From the NCBI GenBank assembly GCA_003157715.1, contig PMKK01000220.1:1-8379 (forward strand): a DNA stretch of 8,379 nt, in the 5' to 3' direction. Positions 1-7,642 of the stretch are shown here, piece by piece. Source of the DNA: Actinomycetota bacterium (GTDB taxonomy: Bacteria; Actinomycetota; Thermoleophilia; UBA2241). Below the pieces are notes generated by a model, which made no database searches, was not told the origin of the DNA, and saw only the letters and a list, made by a program, of their open reading frames with translations. Position 1 is the first letter of the stretch. Every line of letters starts with the position of its first letter. Both the position numbers and the translations under genes were made by a program.

Positions 1-255
1 GGCCGCACCGCGCGCGCCGGCGCCAGCGGCGAGGCCATGATCCTGCTCACCGCCGAAGACGTCCACGAGCTCAAGGCCATCGAGCGCCTGATCGGCTCAG
101 AGATCAAGCGCCGCGACCTGCCCGGGTTCACCTACGACCACCGCCACATCCCCGAGTCGAAAGACGTGGCCAAGCGGCCCGGCAAGATGCTCTATCGCGG
201 CGGCGCCCAGCGCGCCATGCAGCGCGGCTTTCACTTCAACAAGAAGGCGCGCTAG
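1..255 (+). CDS. DEAD-box ATP-dependent RNA helicase, C-terminal end (RhlE-like), 5' partial
   Basis: Only the last 84 residues are in the window; the gene begins upstream. The reading frame is open from base 1 and opens with GRTARAG, the second half of helicase motif VI (HRIGRTxRxG), whose arginines contact ATP in DEAD-box enzymes. It continues with the usual end of the second RecA-like domain (SGEAMILLTAEDV, then AIERLIGSEIKRRDLPGF), as in RhlE-type helicases. After that comes a short basic tail (KRPGKMLYRGG...HFNKKAR), a typical RNA-binding extension. The stop is TAG at 253-255. The expected role is ATP-driven unwinding of structured RNA in the cytoplasm, for ribosome assembly, RNA decay or cold adaptation. 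The family is clear. The RhlE assignment rests on the tail sequence alone, because motifs Q and I-V lie outside the window. It converges on the NAD+ synthetase gene. Confidence 0.88.
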   Translation, partial: GRTARAGASGEAMILLTAEDVHELKAIERLIGSEIKRRDLPGFTYDHRHIPESKDVAKRPGKMLYRGGAQRAMQRGFHFNKKAR

Positions 256-323
256 CAGCGGGTTCACGCACTGACGACGTCGCGCGCCGGCAGCAGTTCG
301 CGCGCTGACAAGAACCACCACTT

Positions 324-360
324 CCGGGCGCCGGCGAGAGTCTCTCTCGCCGGCGCCCGG
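324..360. terminator. Perfect 17-bp GC-rich hairpin between convergent genes, likely bidirectional terminator
   Basis: The left arm CCGGGCGCCGGCGAGAG (324-340) and the right arm at 344-360 are exact reverse complements, separated by a 3-base loop (TCT). The hairpin lies 68 bases after the helicase stop and 88 bases after the NAD+ synthetase stop, where transcripts from the two strands would collide. There is no clean T tract on either side (TGCGCTTT on the plus side, AAGTGGTGGTTCT on the minus side). It would therefore be a GC-rich intrinsic terminator of the kind common in high-GC bacteria, rather than the classic U-tailed form. The remainder of 256-448 shows no gene. Confidence 0.75.
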
Positions 361-448
361 TGCGCTTTGCGGACCGTGGCGTTCCGGCGGCGCTCGGGCG
401 ACAGCGCCGCGCCGGCGCCCGTCGCAGCTTCCGGCCCTCTGGCCTGTG

Positions 449-2293
449 TCAGCGCGGCGCCCGGCGCGCTCGTGGCACCGTGGCGATCGGCATGCGCCAG
501 CCCATGCCGAAGGCCCGGTCTGTGACCTTGAGCCCAGGCGCGGCCTGCTTGCGCTTGAACTCGTTGCTGGCGACCAGGCGCACGATGCGTTCGACGGTCG
601 CTCTGTCGTAGCCCTCGGCGACGATCTCCTCGACACCCTGACGCTCCTCGATCATGAGGTGCAGGATCACGTCGAGCACTTCGTAGGGCGGCAGGCTGTC
701 CTGGTCTGTCTGGTCGGGCCGCAGCTCGGCCGAAGGCGGCTTGTCGATGATCGCTCTGGGCACGACCTCCCGGCCGCGCTCCTCGTTCAACCAGCGCGCC
801 ACCTCCCACACCAGAGTCTTGGGAACGTCGGAGATCACCGCGAGGCCGCCCGACATGTCGCCGTAGATCGTGCAGTAGCCGACGGCCAGCTCGGACTTGT
901 TGCCGGTCGTGAGCAGCAGCGAGTCGAACTTGTTGGACAGCGCCATCAGCAGGTTGCCGCGGATGCGCGCCTGGATGTTCTCCTCTGTGACGCCCGCGGC
1001 CAGCCCCGTGAAGACCGGGCCCAGGGTGGCGTCGAAGACTCCCATGATGTCGGCGATCGGCAGCGACACCGTGCGCACGCCGAGGCCGTCGGCCAGCACC
1101 TGCGCGTCGGTCACGCTGCCTGAGCTCGAGAAGGGCGACGGCATGAGCACGCACAGCACATTCTCGGGCCCCAGCGCCTCGGCGGCGATCGCCGCCACCA
1201 GAGCGGAGTCGATGCCGCCCGACAGGCCGAGCAGGACGCGCTGAAAACCGCTCTTGGCTACGTAGTCGCGCACGCCGAGCACGAGCGCACGCCAGACCTC
1301 GGAGGCGGCGGTGAAGTCGTCGGGTGCGACCGTTGACGGCCGGATGGACGCGGCCAACGGCGCGGCTGGCGCCGCGGCTGGCATTGCGGCCGGTGTGGCG
1401 GCCGGCACTGCAGCCGGTGCGGCGCCCGGTGCGGCGCCCGCCGGCACCGTCGCCTCGGCGGCGCCCGTCCCCTGTTCGCCGGCGCTCGCCCGCCCCGGGC
1501 GACCGTCACCCGCAGGGCGCGCCAAGTGGTCGAGATCGACCAGCAGCACGTCAGGGGCAAAGGCCGCCGCCCGGGCCACGAGCGCGCCGTCGGCGCCGAT
1601 CGCGCAGCTTCGGCCGTCGAAGACCAGCTCGTCGGCGCCGCCCACCTGGTTCACGGAGAACACCGGCAGGCCGTACTTGCGCGCCATGGCGCCCAGCATC
1701 GCCTCGCGATGCTGCTGCTTACCGATCGTGAACGGCGAGGCCGAGATGTTCACGATGCACGAGGCGCCCGCCGCCGCGAGATCTTCGACCGGGTCGACGT
1801 GATAGCGCTGCCGCTGCCAGAAGTCGCGATCGTTCCAGACGTCTTCGCAGACCGAGATGCCGATCAATCGGCTGCCCCACGAAAGCATCTGAGGCCCCCT
1901 CGCGGGCTCGAAGTAACGGTCTTCGTCGAAGACGTCGTAGGTCGGCAGAAGGGTCTTGCGAAAGACCTGCGTCACGGCGCCTCGGTACAGCAGGGCGGCG
2001 GCGTTGTAGAGCGGCCGACCCACCGGGCTGGTGTTCGCCTCGGCCAGCCCGAGCAGCAGCGGCGGACCCGCCGCGAGCGTGCGGGCGAGCTCGTCGCACA
2101 CCTCCCAGCTGCGCGCCACGAACGACTGGCTGAGCAGCAAGTCGCGCGGTGGGTAGCCCAGCAGAGCCAGCTCGGAGGCGATCGCAAGGTCGGCGCCGGC
2201 GTGCCGCGCCACGCCGGCCGCCTCGGCCAGCAGGGCGGCGTTGCCCTCGAGGTCGCCCACCGTCGGGTCGATCTGCAGAAGCGCGATCAGCAT
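449..2293 (-). CDS. nadE: Glutamine-dependent NAD+ synthetase
   Basis: A 614-aa enzyme for the last step of NAD+ synthesis: deamido-NAD+ + ATP + glutamine to NAD+, AMP, PPi and glutamate. Residues 1-260 are a nitrilase-fold glutaminase with the full Glu-Lys-Cys triad: E41 (ASELALLGYPPRD), K113 (FRKTLLPTYDVFDED) and C149 (ISVCEDVW). Residues 325-614 are the ATP-pyrophosphatase synthetase with the P-loop LGLSGGIDSAL (355-365), then TTGNKSELAVGYCTIYGDM, DVPKTLVW and DKPPSAELRPDQTDQDSLPPY, ending in the family's usual RRMPIA-like terminus (GWRMPIA). The start at 2293 is chosen because MLIALLQIDPTVGDLEGN is the conserved N-terminus. An upstream in-frame ATG (2401) would add 36 Arg/Ala-rich residues unlike the family. 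The linker at about 262-320 is an unusual Ala/Pro repeat, so the protein is longer than the usual 540-560 residues. No SD is present; a -10-like box sits 7 bases before the ATG. Confidence 0.95.
   Translation of the reverse strand: MLIALLQIDPTVGDLEGNAALLAEAAGVARHAGADLAIASELALLGYPPRDLLLSQSFVARSWEVCDELARTLAAGPPLLLGLAEANTSPVGRPLYNAAALLYRGAVTQVFRKTLLPTYDVFDEDRYFEPARGPQMLSWGSRLIGISVCEDVWNDRDFWQRQRYHVDPVEDLAAAGASCIVNISASPFTIGKQQHREAMLGAMARKYGLPVFSVNQVGGADELVFDGRSCAIGADGALVARAAAFAPDVLLVDLDHLARPAGDGRPGRASAGEQGTGAAEATVPAGAAPGAAPAAVPAATPAAMPAAAPAAPLAASIRPSTVAPDDFTAASEVWRALVLGVRDYVAKSGFQRVLLGLSGGIDSALVAAIAAEALGPENVLCVLMPSPFSSSGSVTDAQVLADGLGVRTVSLPIADIMGVFDATLGPVFTGLAAGVTEENIQARIRGNLLMALSNKFDSLLLTTGNKSELAVGYCTIYGDMSGGLAVISDVPKTLVWEVARWLNEERGREVVPRAIIDKPPSAELRPDQTDQDSLPPYEVLDVILHLMIEERQGVEEIVAEGYDRATVERIVRLVASNEFKRKQAAPGLKVTDRAFGMGWRMPIATVPRARRAPR
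1358..1441 (-). repeat. 12-bp-period tandem repeat encoding a (P-A/G-A-x)n linker inside nadE
   Basis: On the minus strand this stretch encodes about seven consecutive four-residue units: AGAA, PGAA, PAAV, PAAT, PAAM, PAAA, PAAP (roughly residues 285-312). The DNA repeats with a 12-base period; on the plus strand the units look like GCGGCCGGTGTG, GCGGCCGGCACT, GCAGCCGGTGCG. The tract falls exactly between the glutaminase and synthetase domains and keeps the frame. It is probably a flexible interdomain linker that grew by slippage. Confidence 0.8.
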
Positions 2294-2300
2294 GTGTGCG

Positions 2301-2306
2301 ACGCTA
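2301..2306 (-). promoter_or_regulatory. Candidate extended -10 box for a leaderless nadE transcript
   Basis: Read on the minus strand, TGATAGCGT lies directly upstream of nadE. This is a TGN-TANNNT extended -10 pattern whose final T is 7 bases from the ATG at 2293. That spacing would place the transcription start at or next to the A of ATG, giving a leaderless mRNA. The absence of any purine-rich SD in the 25 bases before the ATG agrees with this. No convincing -35 is seen. The motif is short, so chance occurrence is possible. Confidence 0.4.
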
Positions 2307-2383
2307 TCACGCCGAGGCGGCGCGCGCCCATCCGCGGCACTCGGTCGCGGCGCTGGGTCGCGACGCGCGGTCGCCGCGCGCAG

Positions 2384-2455
2384 TCGCGCAGCGCCTCGCA
2401 TTGCGCTTCACGTGGCGCCTTCGCGCAGCGCCTCGCATGGCGCCTCGCACGGCGC
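2384..2455. repeat. Short GC-rich direct repeats in the nadE upstream gap
   Basis: The 18-base word TCGCGCAGCGCCTCGCAT occurs exactly at 2384-2401 and again at 2421-2438. Its core GCGCCTCGCA recurs a third time starting at 2440, among several GGCGCC palindromes. The stretch lies in the 199-bp gap between nadE (start 2293) and the SRPBCC-like gene (stop 2493). I see no gene here: the frames are Arg/Ala-rich and show no conserved-looking sequence. It may be degenerate tandem duplication; a regulatory role is speculation. Confidence 0.5.
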
Positions 2456-2492
2456 CGCGATTCAGGCGGCGAGCAGCCCGGCGAGCCGGCCC

Positions 2493-2822
2493 TTACGCGG
2501 CGCGGCGGTGCCCGTTCTCCGCGCCCTCGCGAAAGCAGGCGAGGTCGCCCCGCAAGTGCCCGCGGAGACTGGTGACGGCAGCGGCGGCGCCGGGTTCCTC
2601 GGAGTGAGCCAGCGTCACCGTCATGCGCGTGGCGCCCGGCGCGGAGTGTTCGAACCGGACCATGTCACGATCGGCCTCGCGCTCGACCCGCAGCCAGGCG
2701 AACGGCGCCCACTGGGCGCCGGCCTCCGACGTCATGATCATCTCGTTGATGTAGCCGCTCCAGCGTGCTCGAGCCGTGCTGCTCGGCATCTGGAGTTCGA
2801 TGGACTCACTGATGATGGCCAC
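2493..2822 (-). CDS. Short SRPBCC (START-like, cyclase/dehydrase) family protein
   Basis: A 109-aa protein with a GTG start at 2822, chosen because a perfect AAGGAGG lies 7 bases upstream. The N-terminus (AIISESIELQMPSSTARARWSGY) matches the first strand and helix of SRPBCC/polyketide-cyclase-like proteins. The segment MVRFEHSAPGATRMTVTLAHSEE matches their late strands (usual form: VTFxPLGxxxTRVTLxxDxEP). SLRGHLRGDLACFRE matches the closing helix (usual form: RVRGDLERFKEFIE). SRPBCC folds bind hydrophobic ligands in a helix-grip cavity, but no ligand can be assigned here. The protein is about 40 residues shorter than typical 145-160-aa members. The central strands that normally follow the first helix appear missing or highly diverged, so it may be a trimmed or decaying member. 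It lies 98 bp downstream of the four-cysteine gene on the same strand, possibly co-transcribed. No signal peptide or membrane segment. Confidence 0.65.
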   Translation of the reverse strand: MAIISESIELQMPSSTARARWSGYINEMIMTSEAGAQWAPFAWLRVEREADRDMVRFEHSAPGATRMTVTLAHSEEPGAAAAVTSLRGHLRGDLACFREGAENGHRRAA

Positions 2823-2829
2823 GATCAGG

Positions 2830-2836
2830 CCTCCTT
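2830..2836 (-). promoter_or_regulatory. Strong ribosome binding site fixing the GTG start of the SRPBCC-like gene
   Basis: AAGGAGG on the minus strand with a 7-base spacer to GTG (2820-2822). The longer in-frame opening upstream runs through the neighbouring gene in another frame and has no such site, so the GTG is preferred. Confidence 0.8.
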
Positions 2837-2920
2837 GTCTGACCTTGGCCTTGTTCCCGGTTACGGCGCGTTCCAGCGGCCGGCGGAGGCGCCTTGGCAA
2901 TGGCGAGATGTCAGCGCGAG

Positions 2921-3163
2921 TCAGGGACTTGGGTTCGCCGCCGGCGCTGCGGCTGACGGAGTCTGCCTTACGTACTCGCCGCACCAGTCGCGCTGGCTGA
3001 TCTTCGGGAACATCGTGACAGGCGGGCCCGCCGCTGAGGCGAACACCCTCGGCGGGTAACGACGGCAGGTGCCGTCCTCGCCGCGGCTCTCCAGACCTGG
3101 CGCCCCGAAGAACGTGCACGAGCCGCAAGCTCTCGAAGCCGCACCTCCATGTTCTTGTGTCAC
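2921..3163 (-). CDS. Small four-cysteine protein (CxxC...C...WCGE), function unknown
   Basis: An 80-aa protein with a GTG start at 3163, five bases after AAAGGAGG. The cysteines are C13, C16, C33 and C61 in the pattern CGSCTFF-(14)-GTCRRYPP-(23)-DWCGEY. This arrangement (CxxCxFF, GxCRRYPP, then FPxxxxxDWCGE) recurs in small uncharacterised bacterial proteins as I remember them. Four cysteines with aromatic neighbours and a GWC-like final motif suggest a bound metal: a structural zinc site or a small Fe-S cluster. The spacing is reminiscent of high-potential iron-sulfur proteins but with a longer last interval, and there is no export signal. The C-terminal tail (PSAAAPAANPSP) is disordered-looking. 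It precedes the SRPBCC-like gene by 98 bp on the same strand. Another frame is also open over this region, but the cysteine motif and the strong SD favour this one. Confidence 0.72.
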   Translation of the reverse strand: MTQEHGGAASRACGSCTFFGAPGLESRGEDGTCRRYPPRVFASAAGPPVTMFPKISQRDWCGEYVRQTPSAAAPAANPSP

Positions 3164-3168
3164 AACAC

Positions 3169-3176
3169 CCTCCTTT
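3169..3176 (-). promoter_or_regulatory. Strong ribosome binding site for the four-cysteine gene
   Basis: AAAGGAGG on the minus strand, 5 bases before the GTG at 3161-3163. It decides the start and the frame: an overlapping frame with an ATG at 3150 has no such site. Confidence 0.8.
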
Positions 3177-3195
3177 GCCCATCATCTCTCGTTGA

Positions 3196-3213
3196 CGTGA
3201 CCTTGCCGTGACC
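3196..3213 (-). promoter_or_regulatory. 11-bp-period direct repeat upstream of the four-cysteine gene (operator candidate)
   Basis: On the minus strand GGTCACG occurs twice, with starts 11 bases apart (GGTCACG GCAA GGTCACG). That is one helical turn, so both copies face the same side of the DNA. The repeat lies 33-50 bases upstream of the GTG start, within promoter distance. The rest of the 191-bp gap (3164-3354) shows no gene, and I could not settle on a -10/-35 pair. The repeat is short and the claim weak. Confidence 0.25.
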
Positions 3214-3354
3214 CTGCAGCGCTTCTACCCAGGTGGTGCGGGTTCCAGCGGGCGGCCTCGCTCTCGCGGTGGCCTGAAGCGGCTCGTTCCAGACGGCGAG
3301 AACCGCCGCTGCAGGCGCCGCACTTTGTGGAGCTGGTCCGGTCCGGCCCCCGAG

Positions 3355-4398
3355 CTAGCGGCGCGTTACCGTGAAGCCGCCGGCTCCGACGTCAGATGTC
3401 GTGGTCTCCATTGTCCCGGCGTCTGACTCGACGCCGAACGAAGTCAGACGAAAGCCGTCGAGAGGCCGGCCGTTGAAGGCGCATTTCGTGAAGTGAACGG
3501 CGTCGAAGCCAGCGAGGTCCTCGCTGGAGAGTGCCGGTTCCTCGACGATGATCGCGCCCTTGGTGTTGTCGAGCCCGCCGGCGACCTGGATAGTCGAGAA
3601 CTGCGCGCCGGTCGTGGCGTTGGAAAGCGTCAGCCGAAAGCGCTTCTCGTCCAGTCTCACCACGGTGGCCGTGATCCGGTCTCCCGGCTTTGTCGCCACG
3701 TTGATCATGACCGGAGGCGCCGGATACAGCTCATACCAGGCGTCGTAGGCCGCGGAGGTGTGGCGCTGGCAGTAACCCTCGGTGCCGATCTGCTCGACAT
3801 CGCTGCCCTCCGGATAGGTCAGGCCGACCCAGAAGGCGACATCGTTCGGTCTTGAGCCAAGCGGATAGACGCGGGGCTGCACCCAGGTGGCGCTGACCTG
3901 CGTGACGCCGTTGCGGGTCGTGGCGTAGCCGGCCCAGGTTCGTGCGTCGGCCGGTCGCAGGGCAGGCGACTGGTCGGTGACTATGCCGACGGTAAACGGG
4001 ACGAGCCCGAAGACCGCGAAGCTGACGATCAGAACGGGCCGGGCGGCGCCGCGCCGGCCGCGGTGGCGCATTACGAAAGCGACGCCGTTCCATACGGCCG
4101 CGCCGATCATGCCGGCGAAGCCGGCCAGCGCGAGAATACCGCAGCCCGTGTGAAACCAGCCGTAATCCGAGAAGGACGCAAGCACCCGGCTCACCGCGAA
4201 CAGGAGAAGCGTGGCGCCTGCCGCCGCGGCCAGCGAGACCGCCAGGTACGCGCGAGCCCGATGACGCTTGCGCGGGCTCCGAGGCGCCGTCGTCTCGCTG
4301 TCCGCACTCTGAGGCGCCGTCGCCGCGCTGTCCGGACTCTGAAGCGCCGTCGCCGCGCTGTCCGGGCTCTGCTCCTGGCCTTTCTCGTCATGACCCAT
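3355..4398 (-). CDS. Membrane-anchored glutamic peptidase (G1/A4 eqolisin family)
   Basis: A 347-aa protein. Residues 1-49 are a polar, repeat-containing tail ending in a basic patch (RKRHRAR). Hydrophobic segments follow at about 50-71, 81-110 and 120-140; the 110-120 loop is Arg-rich and the 72-80 loop is not. The positive-inside rule gives N-terminus in, C-terminal domain outside. Residues 155-307 match the eqolisin core: TWAGYATTRNGVTQVSATWVQP, then FWVGLTYPE, VEQIGTEGYC, AAYDAWYELYPAPP, PGDRITATV, LTLSNATTG, IIVEEP and VHFTKC. By family knowledge the catalytic pair is a Gln (Q203 in EQIGTEG) and a Glu (E286 or E287 in IVEEP). C210 and C306 are the only cysteines in the outer domain and could form a disulfide. 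Such enzymes usually cut proteins at acid pH. Fungal members are secreted with a propeptide; here the tether is transmembrane. The start at 4398 is the last ATG before the tail; a TAGAAT box lies just upstream and no SD is seen. Confidence 0.85.
   Translation of the reverse strand: MGHDEKGQEQSPDSAATALQSPDSAATAPQSADSETTAPRSPRKRHRARAYLAVSLAAAAGATLLLFAVSRVLASFSDYGWFHTGCGILALAGFAGMIGAAVWNGVAFVMRHRGRRGAARPVLIVSFAVFGLVPFTVGIVTDQSPALRPADARTWAGYATTRNGVTQVSATWVQPRVYPLGSRPNDVAFWVGLTYPEGSDVEQIGTEGYCQRHTSAAYDAWYELYPAPPVMINVATKPGDRITATVVRLDEKRFRLTLSNATTGAQFSTIQVAGGLDNTKGAIIVEEPALSSEDLAGFDAVHFTKCAFNGRPLDGFRLTSFGVESDAGTMETTTSDVGAGGFTVTRR
4281..4370 (-). repeat. Three tandem 30-bp repeats encoding the peptidase's N-terminal tail
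   Basis: Three head-to-tail 30-base units (4281-4310, 4311-4340, 4341-4370) differ at only a few bases. On the minus strand they encode three ten-residue repeats: SPDSAATALQ, SPDSAATAPQ and SADSETTAPR (residues 11-40). The unit is a multiple of three, so copy-number changes keep the frame. The repeat lies in the predicted cytoplasmic tail before the first membrane segment. Confidence 0.9.
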
Positions 4399-4408
4399 CT
4401 CAGGCGAG

Positions 4409-4414
4409 ATTCTA
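4409..4414 (-). promoter_or_regulatory. Candidate -10 box of the peptidase gene (very short leader)
   Basis: On the minus strand TAGAAT (within TGTATTAGAAT) ends 10 bases before the ATG at 4398. It is the only AT-rich spot in this GC-rich gap and fits TANNNT. Transcription would begin within about 3 bases of the ATG, giving a nearly leaderless mRNA, and no SD is seen before the start. No clear -35 is present. Confidence 0.4.
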
Positions 4415-4547
4415 ATACAGCGTCTCTCTCGATGACGCGAGCGCTCCCAGCTCTTCTGGCCACGAAATGTGGGTTTCGGCGAGCGACACAGACCGCACTC
4501 GGCACCCATTCTGGCCGCCGGCGCGACGCGGCAAAACGGCTCCTCAC

Positions 4548-4575
4548 GGAATGTGGCAGTGGGAGGGTGTAGCCT
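4548..4575 (+). promoter_or_regulatory. Weak promoter candidate for the CheB/CheR operon
   Basis: GGAAT (4548-4552) is followed, after a 17-base spacer, by TAGCCT (4570-4575), 40 bases before the ATG. TAGCCT fits the loose TANNNT -10. GGAAT is not a housekeeping -35 but resembles the -35 of some ECF-type sigma factors. Neither element is strong. The ribosome site is also weak: GGGG at 4607-4610, 5 bases from the start. Confidence 0.22.
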
Positions 4576-4615
4576 CGAGTCCACTGCTCGTGGATCGCGA
4601 CGAATCGGGGCTCGA

Positions 4616-7641
<3,026 letters not shown>

Positions 7642-7642
<1 letters not shown>

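Noticed and set aside
264..1154. A 296-aa open frame on the minus strand overlapping the nadE 3' half
   Set aside because: It is an out-of-frame reading of nadE on the same strand; the conserved synthetase motifs are all in the nadE frame.
2294..2401. N-terminal extension of the NAD+ synthetase to an upstream ATG at 2401
   Set aside because: The added 36 residues are Arg/Ala/Pro-rich and come from the repeat-bearing gap; the family's conserved N-terminus begins at the ATG at 2293.
2467..2487. CCGGC-GA-GCCGG inverted repeat after the SRPBCC-like gene
   Set aside because: A 2-base loop and 5-bp stem cannot form a stable terminator, and no T tract follows.
1526..2575. A 349-aa open frame on the plus strand opposite nadE
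   Set aside because: It lies opposite the conserved glutaminase domain and reads as Arg/Ala/Val-rich antisense sequence with no recognisable domain.
2823..3185. N-terminal 121-residue extension of the SRPBCC-like frame to 3185
   Set aside because: It overlaps the four-cysteine gene in a different frame, is Arg-rich without motifs, and ignores the perfect SD and GTG at 2822.
3295..3309. Hairpin CGGCG-AGAAC-CGCCG as terminator of the peptidase gene
   Set aside because: Only a 5-bp stem with no T tract; such stems are expected by chance in sequence this GC-rich.
3208..3426. A 72-aa open frame on the plus strand between the two minus-strand genes
   Set aside because: No SD and no recognisable sequence; it runs into the 3' end of the peptidase gene on the opposite strand.
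4469..4615. Upstream ATG (4469) for the CheB/CheR fusion
   Set aside because: The extra 49 residues show no family similarity, would run through the promoter gap and would overlap the region that should drive the operon.
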